NCBI RefSeq assembly: GCF_964340395.1
Contig: NC_135559.1
Location: 11,868,759 to 11,932,758 of the forward strand
From: Glandiceps talaboti
Taxonomy: Eukaryota; Hemichordata; Enteropneusta; Spengelidae
DNA length: 64,000 nucleotides
Direction of reading: 5' to 3'
Shown here: piece after piece, positions 48,051-61,900 of the stretch
Layout: the number at the start of each line of letters is the position of its first letter
Position numbering within the stretch: the first letter of the stretch is position 1
Made by a program: the position numbers and the translations under genes
Notes under the pieces: model-generated
Seen by the model: only the letters and a program-made list of their open reading frames with translations
What the model was told of the DNA's origin: nothing
Databases searched by the model: none

Positions 48051-48309
48051 TCCTGACGGGTTATGGTAATAAAACATGATTTGTTTAGTTAATTATTACA
48101 ATACATAAGCACACAATGATAGAATACAAATAGGGCCAGAAAAAACTATATAGCAAATATTAGGCTACCAAGTAACTACTTCGTTACATGAATTTTTAGA
48201 CAAAGATTTTGTATTGAGTGGTGTGTATAGGAGAGATCTGGCTATCGGGTTTGACAGTGTTGTTTGTTGGAACAGCCTTTGTCGAGCCAGCTTGCCAAGT
48301 CTGTAGGAT

Positions 48310-48640
48310 ATTAAAGTGGATGAGGATTTGTTTTGGATTTGTAATTTATAAAACAATTTTATCATGGTTTCCTACTTGAAAAAATCAATGTGGAATAACA
48401 TTGTCAAAATCTGTGTTTGTAACTTAATATATTGTAAAAAGCTACAAAAAATGTGTCAAATGATATGTACAATAACAGATTTTGCACATTTATAGCTCTT
48501 TTTCAATTTATTGAGTTACAAATGCAGACTTTGTCAATGTGGTTTCACATTCATTTTTCAAATAGGAAGCCATGATAAAATGTTTTATAGATTAAAAATC
48601 CAAAATAGGTACCTAATCATCATCCATATGGTTACAATAG
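48310..48640. mobile_element. foldback MITE copy 1
   Basis: About 330 bp with long inverted arms: GTGGATGAGGATTTG...TTTATCATGGTTTCCTA...TCAATGTGGAATAACATTG on the left, and TCAATGTGGTTTCACATTCA...TAGGAAGCCATGATAAAATG...CATCATCCATATGG on the right. Partner copy at 51248-51580. Confidence 0.85.
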
Positions 48641-48649
48641 TAGACTTGT

Positions 48650-49750
48650 ACATGTGTAGGTTGACAACAACACTACCTTTAAGTTAATAAATCACAGTAT
48701 TTATGACATTCTATGTATTACAATACATCATTTAAACAGAAATAGCGGACACAGAAATTTTGACAAATCACCTGAAATACTGAATATATATTTATAAATT
48801 ATTTGGAATGTATGCTATTGGTTAGATTACACATTATTAAAATATCACACAAATTATGTACATTTTTTTTCTACAAACAGATAGTAAAGTTTTAGACTGA
48901 TGGACCCTATATGTCTGTGCAAGCTAATAACTGTTCATACTAAAAGGGGAGTTACAGTACAGCTAGCACGGTGTATGTTTATAATGACAATTGACTCAAA
49001 AATCACAAACTATGCAAATGACATCAAGTATGCAAATGAAGCACCAACTCACAATCTTCCTTGAACAGCGGCTGCAGAAAAAGTCAAATACATTATATCT
49101 TTTTATAAAACAAAAAGATACACTCTGCACAAATATATAATGTAAAATTTTTCAAGACGTGTTTCGAAACATTTATGACAGTGTCTGCTAGCTACATTTT
49201 TAATTCCCTTTAAGCAACCATACATACTCAGACGATACTATATACTTTTGAAGTCAATCTAATGAAATATACTGTGACAGTAAACACTAGAGACTAAAGA
49301 GTTTTATTGGTTGTGGATGGGTGTACGAAATCTGTTCATTGTTCTCAACTCAGACCACTACTGTACTAATAGTGATCCGAGTTCTAAACACTGCAGTGAT
49401 GTCATATCCTTAAATATGTTCACTAGTTCTTGTAACATGACCAAGGATTCTAATTACAAGTAACACCCATTCTCACAAACCACGACACTACAAATAACCT
49501 CTGGGCAGTGTGTATAAAAGAGGCTGTGGTTTATGACACTGGTAACGCCTAGCCGCAAAACCAGCAAACAGATAGCTTAACAAAGCAATTAGAACCCTTG
49601 ATCATGGCAAAAAAGAACTAACTATTAATGTGGTGTTATTTTTTCTTACAAGTAGTACATCTATTAGATCACCAAATGCTTTAAGTGTGTATAGAAGAAA
49701 TGAAAAAAAGGTAATTTCTTAAAAAGACAGACTGTTACTATAAAGAGCAT
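48650..49750. other. no gene seen
   Basis: AT-rich intergenic sequence, no exon or repeat recognised. Confidence 0.55.
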
Positions 49751-49755
49751 TTGAA

Positions 49756-49923
49756 AAGAGTCAACTACCATTGGAAATACGACAAAACACAACAGCTCGC
49801 TCCTTCAAAAAGAACTTAAAGACATATCTATTCTCCAGAGCATTCTAACTGTACAGTGCCTCTGAACTCTACATTGTAGTGGAAACTAGCACTTTATAAA
49901 TTCACTGGTTGATTGATTGATTC
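49756..49923 (+). mobile_element. non-LTR retroelement 3' end with TTGA tail
   Basis: A short frame reads QLPLEIRQNTTARSFKKNLK, then TYLFSRAF and stop (49846-49848). The pattern LP..IR....T..SFK..LKTYLF..AF-stop is the usual C-terminus of CR1/RTE-class reverse transcriptases. About 75 bp of 3' UTR leads to a TTGATTGATTGATT tail, typical of such elements. It is an extreme 5' truncation. Confidence 0.75.
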
Positions 49924-50599
49924 AAAGAATAGAATGATTTTAGAATTCACTAGAGGCTATTTCAGTTCACATTCAAATGACAGTTGATGATAAGTCACAT
50001 TTGTGCGATATGTGCAAGGTGGTATAATAAAGATACTCAACTTATTTTGAAACTGTCTTTGTAACAGTTTGTAACTCATCAAATGTATACACTAAATCCT
50101 CTTTCTACCAGGAGTGTCTTTGTTGATAGACAAAATATAATGTTAGTTAACATATCTATCATGTAAGATACTTTGTGTCGTTCCACCCTCACCAGCCTCC
50201 TCTCAGAGACATGGGAGGGATTGACCAATGTGTGAGAGCGCCCCACCATGGCGTACCTTACAGACTATGAAGTTGATAGAAAACGTGAATGTGAGAGAAA
50301 CATTATGGTACATCGCTATTGATGTATCGACATGTACACAAAGTAAATAACGACAAAAATGGCAGCTGCAGCAAAAAACTACAAAAATAGCATTGTCCAA
50401 AAGGAGAAATTAGATGTGAAAAGTATACATGTAGACCTTTATCTGTTTGACCTGCAAACAGCACACACATTGTTCTAAATAAGACATACAGTTTTTTTTG
50501 CAACATTTCAGCTTAGGGTGAGGATCGATGGGTTCAATTTAAATGAAGCAAATTTCTATGTACACATTGAAGATTTCTAAATTCCCTCCCGATAAACTA

Positions 50600-51235
50600 A
50601 AAAATATAATGTTAGTTAACATATCTATCACGTCTCAATATGTTTTAACATAATGCTATGTTTGCAACATCAATGTCATGTGGTTCTATGATTGTAGCAT
50701 AGTTAACACATGGTTCTATGTTATCACATGGTTTTATGGTCTCAATATAGATATCAGACAGACCTATGTTGCAACATAGTTATCACATTGCTCTATTTTG
50801 GTTGCATAGCAATCATTGGTTCTATGTAACATAGTTATCACATGGTTCTATGTTATCACATGATTCTATGGCTCAAAATACATCTACTTATCAGACAGAT
50901 CTATGTTGCAACATAGTTATCACATTGCTCTATTTTGGTTGCATAGCAATCATTGGTTCTATGTAACATAGTTATCACATGGTTCTATGTTATCACATGA
51001 TTCTATGGCTCAAAATACATCTACTTATCAGACAGATCTATGTTGCAACATAGTTATCACATTGTTCTATGTTGGTTGCTTAGCAATCATTGGTTCTATG
51101 TAACATAGTTATCACATAGTTCTATGGTCTCATTATAGTTATCAGACAGATCTATGTTGCAACAGTTATCACATGGTTTATGTGTCATGTAGTTTTCACA
51201 CGTTCTATGTTCTTAACATATATCTAATAATGCTT
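50600..51235. repeat. ~125-bp tandem repeat, 4-5 units
   Basis: Unit built from AACATAGTTATCACATGGTT, CTATGTTATCACATGATTCT, CTACTTATCAGACAGATCTA, TGTTGCAACATAGTTATCAC and GGTTGCATAGCAATCATTGG. Within it, short TCTATG-NN-ATAG motifs themselves repeat. Confidence 0.9.
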
Positions 51236-51247
51236 TAATTAAAAGTG

Positions 51248-51580
51248 GCCATATGGATGAGGATTTGGTATTTATTTGGGATTTTTAATTTTCATGGCAT
51301 CGCACTTGAAAAACTAATAAATGTGAAACAAGATATGCCAAGTCCTTATTTGTAACTAAATACATTGCAAAAGATTAATAAATGTGTAAAATCATTGTTA
51401 GTGTATGTACAGTAACAAATTTTTTACACATTTTTTTATATAGCTTTTTGCAGTGTATTGAGTTACAAACACAGGCTTAGTCAATGTTATTTCACGTTGA
51501 TTTTTCAGGTAGGAAGCCATGATAAAATTGTTTTATGAACCAAAATAAATACCCAATCCTCATCCACATGGTCACTTCAA
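51248..51580. mobile_element. foldback MITE copy 2
   Basis: Same element as 48310-48640: GTGGCCATATGGATGAGGAT on the left, and TAGGAAGCCATGATAAAATT...CATCCACATGGTCACTT on the right. It sits immediately after the 125-bp tandem array. Confidence 0.85.
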
Positions 51581-51599
51581 CAAGTTATCAGACAATACT

Positions 51600-52680
51600 T
51601 TTTGCAATATTGTTCTATGCCATGAAAGTTATCACAATGGACATAACTATGTTTGCAATATAGTTATCAAGTACATATCTTTTAAATGACTATAAATTTT
51701 GTTCCATAAGTAAATAGTACAATTGATATGAGACCATATGAAACAAAATCCTTGTGGAGTTACTAAAAATATATTTATGCAGGACCTGTGTTGGCTTTCA
51801 TTAATTTTATATTTTACAGACATGTTGTATACATAAAATGTATTAGTATCCAAATTTTATATTTCAAATTAATAATACTTTCAGGATATTAAGTAGTTTT
51901 GTTTACATACCTGGTAAACTTTGGACAGTGACAACTTTAAACTTAGATTATCTCATCGGTTGAAGGTATTTTGTTTTTACTAATAAATTTCCTGGTTATG
52001 CGATAAATATTGATAATATCACGATAGTCATAGAGTAATCATTTCATTACCATGACAATGCATGAATCTTTTACAATTATCTGTCTTTCACAGAAAAAGT
52101 TTCGGGGGCAAAGTATACTTGTGTTGATTTTCCTTTTTTTCACATGATGGCTCCTATAAAAAGAAAATCCCCAAACTACTCCTACACATGTATGTGTAAC
52201 TATAACACAACAAAATTTTGATAGAAATTTGTTTGTTCATTCTCATTTGCATAAACTTCTCGTTCCTCTAAGAATCAGAACTGTCAACTCTTGAAACAGA
52301 GGTCAAGAGGTCATGAACACCAAACAAATTCATGAAATCTAGGAATGAAATAGATAAAAAACTTTTGGTTCACTACACCTGGTAAATGACAAAATTTCTA
52401 CTTGTACAATGTTATTAGTTGTACATAGCTAAATCATGAATACTGTATATGGAGTATGCAAACACCAATTTGATTTGTTCTTGTGAGACACTGCATCTCA
52501 TTGTGAACCAATGAAATGACACCTGACATCACAAACTACTTGTCAGACTTCTCAATAGAATGGTGTATGATGAATTCCTCTATCATTGTGCTTTTTTGCA
52601 AGGGCAGATTGAACTATTACATTGTAACCAGTAAATAACTAAACATGTTTGTATGACACAATATCAATGCTGAGAAAGTT
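51600..52680. other. no gene seen
   Basis: AT-rich. Short frames lack coding features. Confidence 0.55.
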
Positions 52681-52689
52681 TGAGCTAAC

Positions 52690-53180
52690 ATCTCAGTCAT
52701 TTTACCAGGTTCCCTACGAGTGTTTTTATTATAAGGGTTGTAAGTAGGTACAATCTATAGGGTTCCTACATGTGCTTTTAGTAAAGGTTGATAAGTAAAA
52801 TCTACCCGAGTTCCCCTGATCGCTTTACTTGGGTTCCCTATCAGTGTTTTTGTTACAGGGTGGTAAGTAGGTAAAATCTACCTGAGTTCCCCTGTCGTTT
52901 TACCAGGGTTCCCTATCAGTGTTTTTGTTAAGGGTGGTAAGCAGGTAAAATCTGCTTGAGTTCCCCTGTCATTTTACCAGGGTTCCCTACCAGTGTTTTT
53001 GTTAAGGGTGGTAAGTAGGTAAAATCTATATGAGTTCCCCAGTCATTTTACCTGGGTTCCCTACCAGTGTTTTTGTTAAGGGTGGTAAGTAGGTAAAATC
53101 TATATGAGTTTCCCAGTCATTTTACCAGGGTTCTGTACCAGTGCTTAAGGTGGTATTAAGGTAAAATCTACTTATTTCAC
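52690..53180. repeat. ~67-bp minisatellite, 7 units
   Basis: Unit CATTTTACCAGGGTTCCCTA, CCAGTGTTTTTGTTAAGGGT, GGTAAGTAGGTAAAATCTAT, ATGAGTTCCCC. It ends about 880 bp beyond the stop of the GDPD gene. Confidence 0.92.
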
Positions 53181-54062
53181 CAGGGTGACCTAACAAAATT
53201 ATGTATACCAGATACAATTCTCCCTACTTTGAACCCTTCTACAAGGGTTCCACAACCTTAAACAGCTAAAATTTGAAAATGTGTAAATTCAACTAATTTA
53301 ACATTTTCCATTATCCAGGTTCTAAACCAAGTACAACACAAAGTTATCAAATGTAAAGTTACCAAATGCAATTTCCATGCAGTATGATATTGTGGCTAAT
53401 ACATTATCTGAAACATTTGCAGCACACAGTATGTCATGGACTCACACAGCAAGTGTTATCACTTTCCACCAGGGAAGTTTAGATATATTACATATCTCAA
53501 ATCTGAATAAAATCTGGTAATGAAGACAAAAGGGTTAAATTTCTTTACCTTTGTTCTTCACTGCTAGTGCTATTGTATTTTGTATTATTGTTCTTGCTTT
53601 CTTGAATAGACTAGAATCACAAAACACTACTACAAAGTTAGTCACGGCATAAGAACATCACACCTATGCCATGTAGGGGAAACAGTCATTTGAAACCTTT
53701 CTGTATAATAGATTCTATTCTGATTCACTACATCCTATATTTTTAATTCTATGACTAACAAGTCTCATAGTTATCATTCCACTGTTTTCATTTTGAGCCC
53801 TTCATCCCATATAACTTCAAACCCTTTAATTACATATCCGTTTCTCATCTCTCATCAACTTCTTCCCTGACTGTATCTCTTGTTTCTTAATGCAAATTGT
53901 CTTTAAACCCCTATTTCTCATCCGATATCAGACACCCACTTCCACCCCCTCCCTGACAGTACCTCTCCATCTAAATCCCCCCACCCCGACTATTATATAT
54001 ATATATCCCCCGATTCTCAGCCCATATCAACTTCCCTCCCCGACTAATAAATCACACGTTTC

Positions 54063-57000
54063 TCAACCCATATCAACTCTGACTTCATGGTGATTAAGAG
54101 TCGGTAGACTTTCCAGAGATTCATCTGTACTGATTTCACCGTTGGCTAAATCAGCAGTGGCAACGCTATGTCGGCTACCTTCACGCATTATCGTCGGATC
54201 ATCAGGATTCTCATTGGGTGCCAGGACAATCTCATCTTGTTTCTTGCTTCCACTCATCATTCGTCTCGGAGAGTTGAGATTTATAACTTCAGGAGAGTAA
54301 TCCATATGTTTATTTCTCAGTCTGTGAAGGAGAAATGGGGTGATCATTATTTTTAACTTGACCTTGACCTTTGACCTGATATTATAGATACATGTATTTG
54401 TATATACATTCTTAATGAAATAACTGAAATTTATCATACATTTTATATAGTAATTAATTTATTGTGTTTTATGAATTACACTTGAATATAATGAGAGTTT
54501 TGATATATCGAGTTCTCTGGAGGCAAGAGTGTCTTTCCAAGCCCAGCTTGATGCCTTTGAAATTTTCTATCTCCAGTCTCTTGGCCACAGTTTATATTGA
54601 CTTATGTAACACAATGCTGTAGAAACTACCTCTGTCATACTTCAGAGAGCTCAGACAGTGTCAGTAGTTTCAATAACCTAAGAAAGACACAAACTAAAAC
54701 TATCACTGTGGCATGTACAAGGTTTAAATGGGTGATGGTAGTACCTTGGTCTCCTGAAGATATGAAGATGCTTTCAAATTGGTGTTTCACTCATGGGACA
54801 TGTTTTTTACACACAAATTTAACAGACAAGTTCAAATACAAAAGAAACAATTCTAGAGGTACCGCACACAGTGGGAATGTAATAGTAGGCAAGTTCATTG
54901 ATAAACAGTTGGCAAGTACACAATTGAAGCCATTAAAATCATCAAGTCTGTGTTTAATTTTTTCAGTACAAGCCTGTTTCATCTGTAAAGAACAGTGATG
55001 CTTTTATCCCTTTACAATGTTATTGGGTAAATGATCCTGCTTTGTGTTATGTGTTGTGTTTCTGTTAGTGTTACTACAGTAACTGTTAATCTAGAATGGA
55101 GTGTGTCTATCTTTGTATAAATAAACATCATATCCCATGCGGGAAGCACCAACTTGGGCCAAGGTAACCTCATTTCTCCAGTAATTTAAATCAAGGGATA
55201 AGAATGTAAAACAAAGCCCATGGAAATGTATGCTGGACTTCTACACACATCAAATACTGTACGGGTCATCCAAGGAATTGATTAGCATTCTACTGTCAGT
55301 GTGAGAGTAAGGATACACTCTGGTAATCATGCCTTCGGTTTACTAAGATAGGCACAAACTAAATCTATTGTTCTTCGATGTGGTAGATTACACAAGTGGA
55401 TGATAGCGTTTCCTCTGTTGTGCAATTCTAAATCACCCTGTGATCAAGATAGTGTAAACATTGGAAGTCCTAAAACAGTACACTGCAAGTTCTCTGTGGA
55501 CACCTCCCCACTGAGACTATAATTAGACCAAGTCTATTCAATAGCTTATCACTGTTGTATCAAGTTGTGTTACAAGTTTTAGTTTGTTTCTATCTTAGAA
55601 AACTGAATGCTCAATTACCAGAGTAATATTATAGTTTTCATGTCAACATGTCACAAAATAGCTTTGGTTTGTTTCTGTCTTAGCTTGCTGAAATGATTTC
55701 AGCCCGATCTAGATTTACACAGAGGAATGTTGTAAAACACCAGGTGACACAACACGGCAAAACTCTTATGATATTCTGAGACTAATACAAGAATAAACAA
55801 TGATTTATGTACAATCTGAAAAAAAAAATTGAAATTCAACATTCACGTGGGAACTTCACAAAAGATATGCAACATGTAACTACAATGGTATTTGTTTTAT
55901 GTGAAAAGTGCAGGTGATAAATTAGAGTGTCTACAGGTAAAGTGCTCTAAGCCATGCAAAGTACGTGCATTGATAGGAGACAAGATAAGATGAAATAGCA
56001 TGCATTAGATGTGAATAGATGTACTTATACCATGCATGAGCCAAGTTGAACAAAAAATATGGAATATATACTCTGGTCATTCTACATCATGACAACACAT
56101 GTCTATGTCACTAATTCTGCTGTGTTCGAAATATAAGTCAAAACATTCAAAATTGCCATTACTTTCCCTGATTTTTTTTTTATATTACTGGTGCTGGTAT
56201 AATTATGTTATCTTCCAAATTTTTTTTTTCATTCAATTGGAAAATACTTGTGACCCAAGGTTTGTCACTACTTGTCTAGCAACTCGTAGTGTCAAAGGCC
56301 CCTTAGGACACTCATATTTTCCTTGGCTGAACAAAAGAAAAATATTGCGGAATAACATGTACTTAATATACAACATGTGGTAGTTTTAAAAGGTTAAGTG
56401 TAAACTATGTAATAAAATTTATTCTTATGATATTTTGAATAATAATCTCTGACTCTACCATTTGATGTCAAACAGATCTTGTAGTCAATTTGCCCTTTGT
56501 GTTCAACTTGTATTGACTTGGGACTTAGTACAAGATGTTGCATAAATAACAACATAGAACAATGAAACCATATTCTCTCTAGCTTATTTCAAGAAAGATG
56601 AAACTTAATTTTTTTTCTGAATTTGGTGTCAGATAAGTTTTGATGAAACTATCTTTACTGATTCTGAAATGAAAGCAAGCCACGACTTGATACTCTAACC
56701 TTATTAAATGACTTTGCAATTTAATACTCGACTCAAAGATCTGAAAGTTTGAGTACAAAATCTACATTTTGATTTATATCAACAAACGTTTGGTTCTCCC
56801 TTTTTTTTAAAAAAATTGACTGACCAGTCATTTAAGATCTAAAATATGACTTTTTAAAATATATTTTCAAGTTTACATTATTTCTAGTTTTTAGTCAGTT
56901 AAACAGTTTTAATATACAACTGCCAACATCAGATCATGGACAAACGGAACCTGTTACAAACATGGAAAGTAAACAAATGAATTTGATTAATAACACTTGG

Positions 57001-58946
57001 CTTAGCATATTGGACCAGCAGAGGCTTGTATTACACACCAATGTTTGATAAGAACAGTTTTATGGCCTCTTTATGTGAGCATGAAATAAATGACAGGGGA
57101 AGTGGCAATTTATTTGTGAATTTGAATTATTATGTAAAGTGGCCATATAATTGTTCTTATCAAATGAGGGAATGTAATACATGTCTGTATAATCGAAAAC
57201 GATATCGAGGGCCAAGGGCGGGCCTTCGGCACTCGATATCAGTTTGCGATTAGACTAGTGTTGCGCCGGATCGGAGTTTAGATAAAACGTAGCAAAAAAA
57301 AAGCACAAGCGACTGTCGACAGTCTATACATGTCTCTGTACTTCCAACATGCTGTGCCAAGTGTTATAAATCCAATTCAGTTGTTTACTTTCTCTGTTTG
57401 TAAACAAGTTTCGTTCATACACGGTTTGATGTCGGCAGTTGTATTAATTAACATATTTAATTTAGTACACCTTATCTTAAACTGTTTGGATATATGACTC
57501 AACCACACTACAGTCACAGAACAATTACAATATGGAATTTCTGAGGATTATGACAATGATTAAGTTACAATAGACTTGACATTTATTCTATTTAACAGAC
57601 TCTGCGATACACTTTTACAGGACTTTTTCTACAACATTGAGAGGAGGTAGCAGGGTCGTGGATGAGGGGGTAAAGAGTACCTCGTCAGCAGTGCCTGAAA
57701 CTTTTCCTTAATGGTGCTAGTGGTGTCTTGGTTGAAATGGTCACCAAGTGAGGCTAGAGAAATAGTTTCTGCACTGTGATAGCCAAAGTATCGGTGTCTG
57801 TGTGTGGATGAAGAGAGTTAAAGCAAAGAGTTAAATGATGGAGATAGGTTTGGAAGGAGTTGGACTTGATAGATTATAAGCTTCGTTCTAGGGATTATAG
57901 TGGTATATAGCAGGTATAGCATTCCTTCAATCATTCCAGGTGTCTGTAATAAAATTTATCCAAATCATTTTTAAAATGTTAAGCTGATGTACAAATTATA
58001 TGCATGTGTATCTATGGCTGTGTCTGTATACATGTATGTATGTATGTATGTATGTATGTATCATGTATGTATGTATGTATGTATGTATGTATGTATGTAT
58101 GTATGTATGTATGTATGTATGTATGTATGCGTGTGTGTGTATGTATGTATGTATGTATATATGTATGACTGTACATTGTACAATGTATTGTATGTATGTA
58201 TGTATGTATGTATGTATGTATGTATGTATACCAGAATATGTACTACATTGTAGATATGATTGGATATGTGCATGAGTGTGCATGATAGATGTATAGAATG
58301 AATCTATGTCCAGGAGTGACATATCATTTGCATGGTCCATCATGTAACTGACAACTACCGATTTATTTTTCACCATTCTAAGTAACTGTGAGATCATCAC
58401 ATCACTTGAGGGCGCTATGAATTTAAAGGACTTCACTTCAGTTCCACAACACATATTTTTGACATCATCTACTATATTTACTGCAATCTTAACAAGGTAT
58501 TTGGCATGTGGGCATACTAGATTTCATAAATAAACTTACTGTTTATTCTAGTTCATAGCAAATTTGCAGAAATCTTGTTTTATTAGTTGAGGTACAGAAA
58601 ACTGGAAACACAAGAATCAAGATGGTGTGAAGTAAATTTCCAAACATTACTCCTGTATTTTGATAAATGTTTTACTCGTAATGTAATGTGCAAGATTTGG
58701 CAATAAATTATAGCATTGTCACAGAACAAAAATGTCGGCTAGCTCTCACAGAAAGTATATTTGGCATAGCATCCACATGAGCAAACGTGTGACATTTACT
58801 AGCAAGCATTTCAAACTTCTGTAATATAACTTTTGTTCTTGAACATATATGATACCATCTAAGAAATGTTGTGTTGACAAGCGCGGGGGTGAGATGGGTT
58901 TAGATGCATTTTTACTTGAAATTTATGAATGGGTTTGTTTGTTTGT

Positions 58947-58991
<45 letters not shown>

Positions 58992-61900
58992 AGAATTCAT
59001 GTCTGCCACTGCCAAAATAACTTGCACAGAAAGTCTGTTATACATTGTATTGGTGACAATAAATGAAAGAAAAGGGTTTCAGTGTTAATGTTCAAATTGG
59101 TACTGAATTTGAAATTATAAAAGCGATACAATGAAAGAATACTGTAAATATGTACAATATAGTGTTGCTAGCTACACTGGTAATCAAGCCTTCGGTTTTC
59201 TAAGATAGAATATAGAGACAAACTAAATCTATTGTTCTTCAATGTGGTAGATTACACTTAAGTGAGTGATAGCGGTTCCTCTATCTGTTCTGCAATATTA
59301 TCTGTGATCAAGATAGGATCAAGATGGAAGTCCCAAAACACTACACTGCAAGTTTATGGAACTCCCAACTGAGACTATAATTAAACCAACGTCCATTCAA
59401 TAGATTGACAGCAACTTTGACAACGAATAATGTTGATCGCATAACAGATTAAGGCACAATAATATACATCACGAGAAAGTTGGTATTTTACTTTGCCAAA
59501 TAAAAGTAATCTGTTTCTTTTGAAATATCAACAGAAGCTAATTTGATATTTATGAGATTGTGTACACTGGATGATTTAGAAGGCAATTCCTGAATAATCC
59601 AGGCATCACAGTTGTATCAACATGTTGCGACAATAGTTTTAGTTTGTGTCTATCTTAGTAAACTGAAGGCTCAAATACCAGTCTAATTATAATTGCCTGC
59701 ATTAATCTCTATTACAGCATATACATTATGGAGTTAATTTGTTTCAATATTTATAAACTTGTGTACTGTACAATTTTTCAGTACACATATAGGAGTTTGT
59801 CATAACTTTGTTGTTTTTGTAGAATGATCATTTCATCATGGGCTATAAAACCTGCATGACACAAAGTCAAAACTACTGAAATACGGACTCAACAGCACAA
59901 ACATGGGTGCTTGGTTGACAATTTACAGCATGGAGGTGAATTTACAAACTAAGATTTTTCTATTTATGCTGATATAGCAACTTCTTTTTTTCTGTGAAGT
60001 AATTGATTTAGCCAAATGCGCTCGCTCTTTTAATTTTTGTTGCATTGAAGAACGAATAAGCTTCAGCTGTTCATAAGTAAATGGTGTTGCAGTAGTAAGT
60101 GGAATGAGAAAGTATGAGAATGATATAATAATGTGAAGAAAAAATGAAAGTAATACTTACTTCTGGATTATAAACATTACAAGAATTGACACTGCAGATG
60201 CTATATCCAAAGCGATCCAAATAACCAAGTAGGTGCTAGGATCCTGTTGGGAAATCCAAATAACTTATGATCAGTTTCACTTCAAATTGTATGAGGAGCA
60301 GAGGTAAAGAAGTATGTATCATCTAAGGTTGTTTTTTCAATAAGTTCGGAAAATGACACTGCAAAGGTAACAACTGTATATTAACAACTTTATTATAGAA
60401 GCAGGTTGAATGAAATGTTATACTCTTCCACACATGCCTCAATCTAAATCGGGATACAGTCATAAAGATGCCATTCTCGCAAACTAGAGCTGTTATTTTT
60501 CCGCAACACTGCGAAATAACGAGACGGTGTTTTGGACAGTGCCGCAAAAGAGGCCGTGGTTTGCGGCGATGTAGAGATGCCAGCGGTATTGCTCCAATTT
60601 GCTTCATATGTTTGATTTGAGAACAGTATGCCACTCTGTTGTACTGCACCCCTGATGATGATGATGGCGACAAGATTGTCAGAGAAAAGTTAAAAAAATA
60701 TTTTGACTCTGTAAATAGAAATTTGTCAAATTTACAGCAATTGAATGAAAACATACTGTAATATAGGATACTGACAACGATTTACTGAATGCACTTACAT
60801 TTTTACTTGAAATGTAGTTTTACAAAGTAAGTTAGCTGTTTAGACATATATATCTATATCCCTACTTACCATATGCCAGAGTGGTTTTTTCATCGTCTGT
60901 AATTCTTGACAGGCTGACGATGTCACAGTGGGTAGGCTGATACACCAGTACAATGAAAATAACCATTTTGAGTTGACTGTATAAATATTGGTGCTAATGT
61001 TATAACTCTCATAGTACCTACATGACAAAAGAGAACGTGTGTTTATACCACAAAATCAAGATTGTGAATTTCATTGTCAACTGTTGAGCAGTTCAAGAAG
61101 GCCATTAACCGTATAATGCCATACCTTACTTCTTCTTCATTCATACTGGCAAATATCTCATTGATGACACTGATGTCATTTGACTGTAAGTTCTGTATTG
61201 TATCCTTCCCAGACACTTGTACAAAGTCTGGGGCTCTTAACATCACTTTATGTCTCTCGACTCCTGATAACCACCATACCTATTGGAGTAACAATTTAAA
61301 AGAGTTCTAAGATTATCTCATATAAATAAATCACATCTTTGCAATCGCACATCATTTATCATTTAGAGCTAAGGTGCAAAAAAATGTTTTTGTGGTTCCT
61401 ATTACATTCAATTTTAAAATAGGTGGGGTAGGTAGATTTTTTATTTTATTTTATATATTAGTATTTTTTTTTTCATGAGTGAGTGTTTATAGTTCAGGTT
61501 TTTCTTTGTTTTCCAAATGGTTTCTATGCTGTTTGTTTCTTCCTATCGCATGTACAGCCATTACAGATGGGAAGAATAATTTTATATTGTCTTTTTAAGT
61601 TGATGTCAGTTTCCACACCCACTATTTCTTGCGAGCCTTCGCGATTTTTGCGATTTTATTATTATTTTTCTCAAATACGTAAAAAAAAAAGTTCAGGGTT
61701 GGCGTGAAAAACTAGGTGGGGTCGGGTAACCAGAACTAAACAACTTTTTTTATTTGGCCTAAACAGACAGTAGGAAATTGAATTACAACAGTACCATAGG
61801 AATAAACCAATGACAATCATAGGTACCAACAAATGACAGAAGATCTTAAGATCTTTGGTAATCACTTCATAATAAAACTTACCAAAGAATGTTTGATATC

